From Hominimerdicola alba (GTDB lineage: Bacteria > Bacillota > Clostridia > Oscillospirales > Ruminococcaceae): a DNA stretch of 60,842 bases. The notes beneath the pieces were generated by a model. That model was given only the letters and a program-made list of their open reading frames with translations, was not told where the DNA came from and did no database searches. Made by a program: the position numbers and the translations under genes. Within the stretch, counting starts at the first letter, position 1. Each line of letters begins with the position of its first letter. Shown piece by piece: positions 1 to 7,182 of the stretch. The stretch is taken from contig NZ_FOAT01000012.1 in assembly GCF_900109655.1 (NCBI RefSeq), forward strand, positions 1-60,842. The letters run 5' to 3'.

Positions 1-273
1 AAAGTCGCAGAGCTTACCAAGTTCATCGAGGACAAAGAGCAGAAATGCTCGGATATTCACGATTTTATAGAGCTAGTCAAGAAGATAAAGCACATCGACG
101 AGCTGACACCAAAGAACCTGCGTGAAATGATCGAACGGATAATAGTCCATGAACCCGATAAATCCAGCGGTCACAGACAGCAGGAGATCGAGATCATTTT
201 CAGGTTCAATGTTGTTAAATCAAGGATAGTCCTTGACGGCAGAGATTTCGACAGGCGTAAAAAAGCCGCATAA
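1..273 (+). CDS. Serine recombinase, C-terminal end (partial)
   Basis: The reading frame is open from the first base of the window to the TAA at 271-273, giving 90 residues. The charged, helical text, with HIDELTPKNLREMIERIIVH near the middle and a beta-rich end (EIIFRFNVV), resembles the DUF4368-type C-terminus of clostridial large serine recombinases of transposons and integrative elements. The catalytic N-terminus lies outside the window, so the family call rests on the tail alone. It is unrelated in sequence to the tail of the intact recombinase at 32910-34268. It probably marks the edge of another mobile element to the left. Confidence 0.7.
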   Translation, partial: KVAELTKFIEDKEQKCSDIHDFIELVKKIKHIDELTPKNLREMIERIIVHEPDKSSGHRQQEIEIIFRFNVVKSRIVLDGRDFDRRKKAA

Positions 274-310
274 AGCGGTATTAGTGCTTTATCGCTAGTG
301 AACATTTGGT

Positions 311-332
311 CAAGCTTTTCGCGAAAAGCTTG
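311..332. terminator. 22-bp perfect palindrome after the recombinase
   Basis: The bases form a perfect palindrome centred on TTTTCGCGAAAA, starting 38 bp after the recombinase stop. It would form a strong hairpin in RNA. No T-run follows it, so a terminator role for the recombinase message is only a suggestion. It could also be a protein-binding palindrome of the mobile element. Confidence 0.35.
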
Positions 333-377
333 CGGATGAGCACACAGTCAGAAAAGCTGTCTGTTAAGGGCAGAGCC

Positions 378-740
378 CTTCGGTCAAGGTGCAAAGGCGA
401 AGTGGCAACAAAGTAATAAATAGCAAAGCAAACTTCCGAACAATATGGCGCGGCAATACCAAATTATACGAGCGTATACGACCGTATGCGCTCGTATAAT
501 TTTGTACGTGAATTATTTATTCCCCGCGTTCATAATCAAACAGCAACAGCGTTTCCGATGACTCGACCCGTCAGAGGCGACAAATGTCCACGCTATTTCT
601 CCGTCCGTAAAATATTGCCGCGCCCGCTGTCAAACAGCGAAGCGTCTTTGACAGCTCGACCCGAGGAACGAGGGGCGGCAACCAGCAAACTTCTAACCAA
701 AGCAAATATCCGACTATCACAACAAAACCGGATTCACAAT
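378..740 (+). repeat. Structured dispersed repeat, copy A
   Basis: This non-coding stretch matches 59000-59275 block by block: GGTCAAGG at 382, AAATAGCA near 408-421, a hyphenated palindrome with GAGCGTAT, GTCCGTAAA-TATTGCCGCGC near 603-623, GGAACGAG and CCGACTA near 710. From 615 to 681 it folds as a three-way junction. TTGCCGC (615-621) pairs with GCGGCAA (675-681), GCTGTCAA (626-633) with TTGACAGC (648-655), and CTCG (655-658) with CGAG (669-672). About 80 bp at 505-600 looks like an extra, decayed unit carrying CCGATGACTCG, and explains why this copy is longer than copy B. A 102-codon ORF at 486-794 has no ribosome site and is not credible. The rest of the gap, 741-1001, is AT-rich with nothing else recognisable. 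Confidence 0.7.
461..502. repeat. 42-bp near-perfect inverted repeat in copy A
   Basis: Two 20-base arms, 461-480 and 483-502, are separated by only AC and differ at one position, where the RNA would have a G-U pair. The core CGAGCGTATAC/GTATGCGCTCG corresponds to the perfect 10-base arms at 59111-59120 and 59129-59138 in copy B. Such long cruciform-capable palindromes are typical of short interspersed elements. Confidence 0.75.
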
Positions 741-1001
741 AGCAGACAAATCTTCATTATGATTATACATCTTATTGATGAAATGTTTATCTGATAATAT
801 AACTATATGAAACTATCACATTACATTAAACCCACGTGACCAAAACTTCTGACCTCATATTTCAGGGCGTTAACTATTAAGAAACAAATGTTCCACGTTC
901 GACATTTGAGATTTATCGCCAACTTTGTGAATTGTTATTATATTCAATTAATTTTTACTCAAAATGCTAAAATTATTTAAATTGTTAATCGATTACATAA
1001 A

Positions 1002-1030
1002 TTGACAAAATACAAATTTCGCTGTATAAT
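1002..1030 (+). promoter_or_regulatory. Housekeeping promoter of the mannanase gene
   Basis: TTGACA (1002-1007) and TATAAT (1025-1030) are exact consensus boxes with a 17-bp spacer. The transcript would start near 1037 and run about 60 nt to the ribosome site GGAGG at 1082-1086. Confidence 0.85.
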
Positions 1031-1095
1031 ACAAAAAAAGAGGAATTAATGACAATTTTTTATTGTTATTTTTTATTTAATGGAGGGTATATGAC

Positions 1096-2991
1096 ATGAA
1101 AAACTATCTGAAAAAAGCAATCTCGGCTTTGGCAGTATGCGCAGTTGCATCTGCCTCGATGTCGGCAGTTATGCCTGTAAATGCTGCGGGTTCAAGTTCT
1201 GCTGCCGATACTTTCCCATTCGTAATCGAAGGCGAAGACATGGAGGGTGCTTCACTGTGGACACAGAACTACGGTCCTTCACCCAAAAACAGTTCGGGCA
1301 AGGGATTTTTCTACCTGACTAACAGTGGTGCTTCATTCACCGTTAATGTTCCCGAGGACGGTATGTACACAATCACAGCAAGAACTGCCCAGACACTGGA
1401 TAAAAACGGCAGAATGGAATCCGTTAAGGTAAACGGTGTTAAGCGTATGATGAATATGCCTTATTCCGAGGAATGGACTGATTTCAATTTCGGCAGTTTC
1501 CGCCTGAACAAGGGTGAGAATACCATCGAGTTCATCAATGAATACGGCTATATGGCTATCGACAAGGTGACTGTAAGTGTTACTCCCAAGCACGATTATT
1601 CGGTGGCTACCGATGAACTTAGTGACAAGAATGCTACACCCGAGGCTAAGTCGCTGATGAAGTACCTCAAGAGCGTTTACGGCAGCCATATTATCGCGGG
1701 ACAGCAGGAAATCTACGGCGGCGGTCACAGCAATAACTACGAGTGGGAGAATGAATATCTTGAAGACCTGACAGGCAAAGTTCCTGCTATCAGGGGCGTG
1801 GATTTCATGAACTACAACCCGCTGTACGGCTGGGACGACGGCACTACCGAGCGCTGCATCGAATGGGCTACCAAGAGAAACGGTATCATCACCGCTTCGT
1901 GGCACATAAATATCCCCAAGGATTTTGACAATTACGTTCTCGGTGAGCCTGTGGGCTGGCAGCAGTGCAGCTACAAGAACTATCAGAGCGGCGAGGGTTC
2001 CATGAGCTTTGATACAAGGAATGTTGTAGTTAAGGGCACTAAGGAGTATGAATACTTCCAGCTGGCTATGAAAGACCTTGCTGAGCAGCTGCTGAAGCTT
2101 CAGGACGCAGGCGTTCCCGTTATCTGGAGGCCTCTCCACGAAGCACAGGGCAATGAGGGCAATTACTCCGACGGAACAGCATGGTTCTGGTGGGGCGACA
2201 GAGGCGCAGAGACCTACAAGGAGATCTGGAAGCTTCTGTACAAAACTCTCACCGAGGAATACGGTCTGCACAACCTCATCTGGGAATTCAACAGCTATGA
2301 CTACTCAAATTCCGCAACATGGTATCCCGGCGATGAGTATGTCGATATCGTAGCTTATGACAAGTACAACGTTCAGTACAACCGCGGTGACGGCAAAAAC
2401 AGCGGACCCAATCTTCTGGCTATAGCCTCTAAATTCGATTCGCTGTATGCGCTGACAGGCGGCAAGAAGATGATCGCTATGGCTGAAAATGATACCATCC
2501 CCGCTGTTGATAACCTGATGGTCGAAGACGCAGGCTGGCTGTATTTCTGCCCTTGGTATGACGGCGGTGAGGACGGCGGTGTGCCTTTCCTCGGACCCGA
2601 ATATCAGGACATGGACGAGCTGAAAAAGATCTACCAGAGCGACTACTGCATAACTCTCGACGAGCTTCCTGTTGATCTTTACACAAACGGCGGAAACAAC
2701 GATCCTCAGAAAGATACTTATCCTAAAAACATCAAGGTAAATTACAGTACGAAGTATCATCAGGTACAGTTCATCTGGGATAAGGTACAGGGCGCTGATA
2801 AGTACGGTATCGCTGTTTATCTGGCAGGTAAATGGAGAGTCCAGACTTCAAACATCACTACTAACAGCTATGTAACTCCCAAGAACCTGACACCCGGCAT
2901 GAGCTACAAGGTAGCTATCGCTGCCAGAGTCAACGGCAAGTGGGATACAGCTAATGCTATAAAGAACGCTGTAAGTGTTACTATCAAGTAA
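1096..2991 (+). CDS. Secreted GH26 beta-mannanase with CBM35-like domain
   Basis: This is a secreted endo-beta-1,4-mannanase of glycoside hydrolase family 26, which cuts the backbone of plant mannans outside the cell. Residues 1-31 are a Sec signal peptide (KK, hydrophobic core, end near VNAAG). Residues 38-162 form a CBM35-like beta-sandwich (FVIEGEDMEGA, GKGFFYL). Residues 180-525 are the GH26 barrel, with the probable acid/base Glu349 in WRPLHEAQG and nucleophile Glu464 in MAENDTIP. Residues 545-631 look like a fibronectin-III-type module. No dockerin repeat is seen, so it is likely a free enzyme. It is monocistronic, with its own promoter and a terminator. The start is fixed by GGAGG and the signal peptide. 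The substrate is inferred from the family. Confidence 0.93.
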   Translation: MKNYLKKAISALAVCAVASASMSAVMPVNAAGSSSAADTFPFVIEGEDMEGASLWTQNYGPSPKNSSGKGFFYLTNSGASFTVNVPEDGMYTITARTAQTLDKNGRMESVKVNGVKRMMNMPYSEEWTDFNFGSFRLNKGENTIEFINEYGYMAIDKVTVSVTPKHDYSVATDELSDKNATPEAKSLMKYLKSVYGSHIIAGQQEIYGGGHSNNYEWENEYLEDLTGKVPAIRGVDFMNYNPLYGWDDGTTERCIEWATKRNGIITASWHINIPKDFDNYVLGEPVGWQQCSYKNYQSGEGSMSFDTRNVVVKGTKEYEYFQLAMKDLAEQLLKLQDAGVPVIWRPLHEAQGNEGNYSDGTAWFWWGDRGAETYKEIWKLLYKTLTEEYGLHNLIWEFNSYDYSNSATWYPGDEYVDIVAYDKYNVQYNRGDGKNSGPNLLAIASKFDSLYALTGGKKMIAMAENDTIPAVDNLMVEDAGWLYFCPWYDGGEDGGVPFLGPEYQDMDELKKIYQSDYCITLDELPVDLYTNGGNNDPQKDTYPKNIKVNYSTKYHQVQFIWDKVQGADKYGIAVYLAGKWRVQTSNITTNSYVTPKNLTPGMSYKVAIAARVNGKWDTANAIKNAVSVTIK

Positions 2992-3021
2992 TTGCAGATC
3001 CACAATAATATCAATTGCATA

Positions 3022-3059
3022 AAAATACGGGACGGCCGCTTGGGTCGTCCCGTATTTTA
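3022..3059. terminator. Bidirectional terminator, mannanase / HD-GYP gene
   Basis: AAAATACGGGACGGCC and GGTCGTCCCGTATTTT form a long hairpin with a five-base loop. A-runs and T-runs on the two sides let it end transcripts from both convergent genes. Confidence 0.88.
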
Positions 3060-3095
3060 GGTTTAACAACTTTAATAAGAGGTACAGATATCTAC

Positions 3096-5447
3096 TTACA
3101 GAAACCTTATGTCCGTCAGTGCCACCTGATCTCCGGTCAGCGCGGCATACACTTTTGCAGATTGATCGACCGTTGTGATGCACTCTATCTCAATGCCAAG
3201 GTTGTTCGTCCTGACAATGACACTGTTATTTCTGCGCTCAAAGTAAACTTCACATTCCATGCCTTTACGGTTGTTCTCTTTCCATACGTCCCAGCCGGGG
3301 AAACCCTCATTCTTTTTCACATAGAAGCTGTTCTGCCCAAGGCTGTTTATCTCCTCGTTTTCACCGTTCAGCTTTATCAGGGCGTATTCATGATAATTTG
3401 CGCCATTCACCAAGCCGTCATCTGAACAGAACAGAACGATATAAGGGCAGTGCCATATGAGATTAGCACCGGGCAAACTCATAGTATGGAAAGCCAGCTT
3501 GAATTTATGGTCTATCTCAATGCCCTCGGTGGATACCGACCTTGTTCGGTCTACCTGAATATTCTTCAAATCTGATTCGATATGATCGGTATAGTTTATG
3601 GTTTTGGCTATCCTTGGGATATCCCCCTCAGACACAGTAAAGCCTGTGGTCTCAACTTTTATATCTGTGATATCACAGTGCTCCCCTGTTATGCCTATGT
3701 ACGCAGACCTTGAACCATCAGGCAGGGCGATTATCATCTCTTTAGTACACTGGGGACTGCCCATCACAAGGCGGATATGGTCTTCGTATTTCGCCGCCGA
3801 GACATTATACCTGTTTCCGGCTGCGTTTTCCTTTTTATCCATCTTTGTTACTTCGATCCTGCGTATGCCAGTGGAGATCATATATTCATTGAACCAGAAT
3901 TCACCGTACTCAAAGTAGTGGTATTCCTTGATGGTCTTTTCGTTGCGGTGTACACGATCATCAAAGGAATCGAAAAGGATTATGGAAGGTGCGCTGAAAA
4001 CATTGTCACCCTCTTTGTTTGGCACACAGTCAAAGCTGATTATCTTGGTATCGCTTTCAACTGATACACCAAGTGAGATGCTGTCACGGTACTCGCCGCA
4101 GGACAAGGAAGTTTCCATCACAGGTCGTCCTTCGCCGGAATCATTTTTAATGTTCTTATCTATTATTTTCACCATGATCTCAGCGAAGGTGGGATCAAAT
4201 TGTTCTCCCGAACCTTTTACGAAAGCTTCGCGTGCAACAAAATCCGGACGTGCGCCACGGTACCTTTTCTTAGTGGTCATTGAAACATAAGCATCAGCCA
4301 CTGCGACTATCCTTGCTATCTCGGGGATATCTGTGCCTTTCAGCCCATCGGGATAGCCTGTGCCGTTGTATCTTTCGTGACTGTAATGGGCGGCTATGCT
4401 TAGATACGGATACTCGGTTATACATGATAATATCTCTCTGCCAATGAGGGGCTTCTGCCTTAAAAGTTCCGTATCAGCAGTCTCGGGCGAGGTATTGTTG
4501 ATCACACTATCGGGAACACCAATAAGACCAACATCATGAAGAAGTGCCGCATAATATGCCTTTTCACAACACTCTTCGCTTTTTCCGCTCATTTTGGCAA
4601 TCATTCGGGCATATTCAGCCACACGCACAGAACTGCCTTTGAGGTAGTCATCCTTTTTCTCAACGGCAGAAACAAAAGCTGTGGCTGTCTGATCGAATAT
4701 CTTTTGCATACGCTTCTGTTCGCTTTGCATATACTCTATCTCCAGCTCGTGCATACGCTCAACAGTGTCGTTGATATCGATATAAGTTGATATATAAAGG
4801 GATACGGACACTGCCACCATAGACATATTCACTATGGAGATGCCGTAGGTGAATATCTGCAGTATCCCGCAGATTATTGGCACGAAGAGATAAAGGGTCA
4901 GTGTGATGAACATCTGCTTGCTGAAAAGGTTTCTATACTGAATAATGACCGTATAGAGTATAACAGGAGTAACAACAGGAGTTATATAGGCAATAAGAAA
5001 GCCGCTGCCTCTGTGATAGAGGTTGCTTTCATCAAAATAGTAGTAGAGGTCCGTCATCGCCGATACAACCGCAAGCATCATACCAAGTATGGTTATACTC
5101 CCGACTATCTTCATTCGCTTCGGCAGTTCTTCAAGCTTAGCTTCTTCCATAAGTATACCACCCAGATATCTGTAAAATCCAAATACCTCCGCAGGTGTCA
5201 GGAAGAATACCACAAAATTGCTTATCCTGACCATATAGTACGCAGTCATAGTTTCATCGCCTGCGTATATGTACGCCAGCCTGTCGAACCACAGCAGGAA
5301 CAGTGCTATGACCTCCATGAGGAGTATATCACGCTTGCGCCGCGGGGAAATTGACCTTGTAAGCAGCAGAAGAAGTATAAGTATCCCGCAGCATCCACAG
5401 AGAAAAAGCATTATATTCAATTGATGATCTCTAATAAGCGCCATCAT
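3096..5447 (-). CDS. Membrane HD-GYP protein with long C-terminal extension
   Basis: This is probably a membrane-bound signalling phosphodiesterase; HD-GYP domains usually hydrolyse cyclic di-GMP. Residues 8-225 hold about six to seven membrane segments, followed by a coiled linker (ERMHELEIEYMQSEQKRMQK). The HD-GYP domain spans about 250-430 with HD at 304-305 (LLHDVGLIGVPDSV), a second His pair in HYSHE (354-358) and NGTGYPDGLKG. Residues 440-783 form a beta-rich, cytoplasmic-looking region of about 340 residues that I do not recognise; it is unusual for this family. The gene is last in a three-gene signalling cluster, 22 bp after the hybrid kinase, and has its own site AGGAG before the first of two adjacent ATGs. 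Confidence 0.85.
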   Translation of the reverse strand: MMALIRDHQLNIMLFLCGCCGILILLLLLTRSISPRRKRDILLMEVIALFLLWFDRLAYIYAGDETMTAYYMVRISNFVVFFLTPAEVFGFYRYLGGILMEEAKLEELPKRMKIVGSITILGMMLAVVSAMTDLYYYFDESNLYHRGSGFLIAYITPVVTPVILYTVIIQYRNLFSKQMFITLTLYLFVPIICGILQIFTYGISIVNMSMVAVSVSLYISTYIDINDTVERMHELEIEYMQSEQKRMQKIFDQTATAFVSAVEKKDDYLKGSSVRVAEYARMIAKMSGKSEECCEKAYYAALLHDVGLIGVPDSVINNTSPETADTELLRQKPLIGREILSCITEYPYLSIAAHYSHERYNGTGYPDGLKGTDIPEIARIVAVADAYVSMTTKKRYRGARPDFVAREAFVKGSGEQFDPTFAEIMVKIIDKNIKNDSGEGRPVMETSLSCGEYRDSISLGVSVESDTKIISFDCVPNKEGDNVFSAPSIILFDSFDDRVHRNEKTIKEYHYFEYGEFWFNEYMISTGIRRIEVTKMDKKENAAGNRYNVSAAKYEDHIRLVMGSPQCTKEMIIALPDGSRSAYIGITGEHCDITDIKVETTGFTVSEGDIPRIAKTINYTDHIESDLKNIQVDRTRSVSTEGIEIDHKFKLAFHTMSLPGANLIWHCPYIVLFCSDDGLVNGANYHEYALIKLNGENEEINSLGQNSFYVKKNEGFPGWDVWKENNRKGMECEVYFERRNNSVIVRTNNLGIEIECITTVDQSAKVYAALTGDQVALTDIRFL

Positions 5448-5469
5448 ATGCTACAACTCCTTCGGATAG

Positions 5470-7170
5470 TCATTTTTCGCTCAGTCTGCTGAGTTTATCT
5501 TTGTAGGCTCCGTACATTGTCAGAAAATCTTCGATATGAGTATCGACAAATTCCATGTCATGGCTTAGAGCTGCTCTTTCAATTTCATCTGCGAACCTAG
5601 AAAGCTCCAGCGCACCGATTATCCTGGCTGAACGGCTCATGGAATGTATCTTGAATTTGAGATGCATAAGATCATTGACCTCGTAAAGACTTCGTATAGT
5701 CTGTATATTTGAGCCAATAGTTGCCGAAAACATTCTGAGGGCTGATATGAAAGTCTGTACACCGCCACAATTCCTTATGCCGTCAGCTGCAGATATTCCA
5801 TCGGTCTCATTAAGCCAGCCCAGATCCCATGGTATATCCTGCGTGTCGGCGTTATCAGGGAGATTGGGAGGATCCTGCCTTATCTTTGAAGGGATATGCT
5901 TCAGTATAGTCTTTTCCAGGGTCACTCCGTCAACCGGCTTGGGGAGATAGCCCGTAAAGCCAATGGAGGTATAATACATCTCGCTTGACGCCGAATTAGA
6001 TGTCAGCAGATAGATCGGCAGGTCGGGGTCTGATCTGCGCATATTTTCTATTATCTCAGCGGCGTTTTCCGGTATGAGCATCTGATCTATAAACACCACA
6101 CTGAAAAGTGTATCATTTATCCTGTCGATACAGTCCTCGATACTTGCAGCCGAAGATACGAAAACATCGGTGTCCTTCAGCAGACCCTTGATTATCTTCA
6201 GGCTCATAGGGTCGTTGTCAATGACCAGTATGTCAGCATCGGGAGCAATAAACTGCGGGATAAACGGACCTCTGCCTGAAATGCCACCGGAATCGGTGAT
6301 ATCTCCAACAGGAGTCTGGTCTGTCATTTTCTGTGGAATGGTGAGTATAAATTCTGCGCCCTTGCCATACTCGCTTTTGCAGACCAGGTCACCACGCATA
6401 AGTATGGCGAATTTTTTTGATATATCCAGTCCGAGACCTGTGACTGTCTTATCCATACTCTTGTTTTCGTCAAGGCTATCATACACAGCAAAGATCTTTT
6501 CAGCTTCTTGCGGCGTAAGACCCATTCCCGTATCCTTTACGGAGTACTGAACTTTACAATAATTGTTCTCTCTTTCAAGCATTGAAACGGAAAATACCAC
6601 TCCGCCGACCGCGGTATACTTTACCGCATTAGTCAGAAGATTTGTAAGTATCTGAGTTATCTTGTCAGTATCTCCGTACATTCCGGAGGGAAGAAGCTCA
6701 TCAATATCAGCTTTGAAAGTCAGTTCCTTTTCGGCACATCTTCCCTGCGCCCTGCTTATCAGCGTAGACAGCATATCCTTTGTGTCGTAGTCCTGCTCTT
6801 CAAGATGTGCCTTGCCCGATTCGATATCCGACATGGCAAGCAGGTCGTTTATGAGGGCTACAAGGGATTCGGAAGCATCTCTGATATCAAAACAGTAATT
6901 CATTATCGACATGAAGTACTGGGTAGGAACATTCTCAGCATTTTCTCTCATCGCCATCTCGTTCATACCTACTATGGTATTAACCGGGGTCAGCAGTTCG
7001 TGGGAAATATTTGAAAGAAACCTTGTCTTTGCGGCATTAGCTGCAATGACCTCTGTCTTTGCCTTTGCAAGTTCTTCGCTCTTTCTGCGCATAACAAAGA
7101 CCATCATGTACAGCCATACCAGAAATCCGGCTGCGGAGGCAGAAACAAGGATAATTATCACTGTATGCAT
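5470..7170 (-). CDS. Hybrid sensor histidine kinase (HisKA-HATPase-REC-Hpt)
   Basis: This is a phosphorelay kinase with one membrane anchor (residues 4-26) and almost no outside sensor. His57 in NISHELLTP is the phosphoacceptor. Asn181 in NLLTNAVKYT, KDTGMGL and GLGLDIS form the ATP site. The receiver at 312-420 has Asp362 in VFIDQML and Lys411 in YLPKPVD. A C-terminal Hpt-like bundle at 455-560 holds His509, but the usual HxLKGSA motif reads HSMSRSA, so the Lys and Gly that normally follow the His are replaced. No separate DNA-binding response regulator lies nearby, so the output may pass to the flanking HD-GYP proteins. It is 12 bp from the upstream gene, with ribosome site GGGAGG. Confidence 0.9.
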   Translation of the reverse strand: MHTVIIILVSASAAGFLVWLYMMVFVMRRKSEELAKAKTEVIAANAAKTRFLSNISHELLTPVNTIVGMNEMAMRENAENVPTQYFMSIMNYCFDIRDASESLVALINDLLAMSDIESGKAHLEEQDYDTKDMLSTLISRAQGRCAEKELTFKADIDELLPSGMYGDTDKITQILTNLLTNAVKYTAVGGVVFSVSMLERENNYCKVQYSVKDTGMGLTPQEAEKIFAVYDSLDENKSMDKTVTGLGLDISKKFAILMRGDLVCKSEYGKGAEFILTIPQKMTDQTPVGDITDSGGISGRGPFIPQFIAPDADILVIDNDPMSLKIIKGLLKDTDVFVSSAASIEDCIDRINDTLFSVVFIDQMLIPENAAEIIENMRRSDPDLPIYLLTSNSASSEMYYTSIGFTGYLPKPVDGVTLEKTILKHIPSKIRQDPPNLPDNADTQDIPWDLGWLNETDGISAADGIRNCGGVQTFISALRMFSATIGSNIQTIRSLYEVNDLMHLKFKIHSMSRSARIIGALELSRFADEIERAALSHDMEFVDTHIEDFLTMYGAYKDKLSRLSEK

Positions 7171-7182
7171 GATGAACCTCCC

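Noticed and set aside
486-794. 102-codon ORF in the first non-coding gap
   Set aside because: No ribosome site, odd composition, and it runs through the structured repeat.
1-1095. Same element as the sigG insert
   Set aside because: The recombinase tail at 1-273 has no sequence likeness to the end of the sigG recombinase, and no GTGCC core context is visible there.
1333-2271. 312-codon ORF opposite the mannanase
   Set aside because: Antisense frame of the GH26 domain; no start signals.
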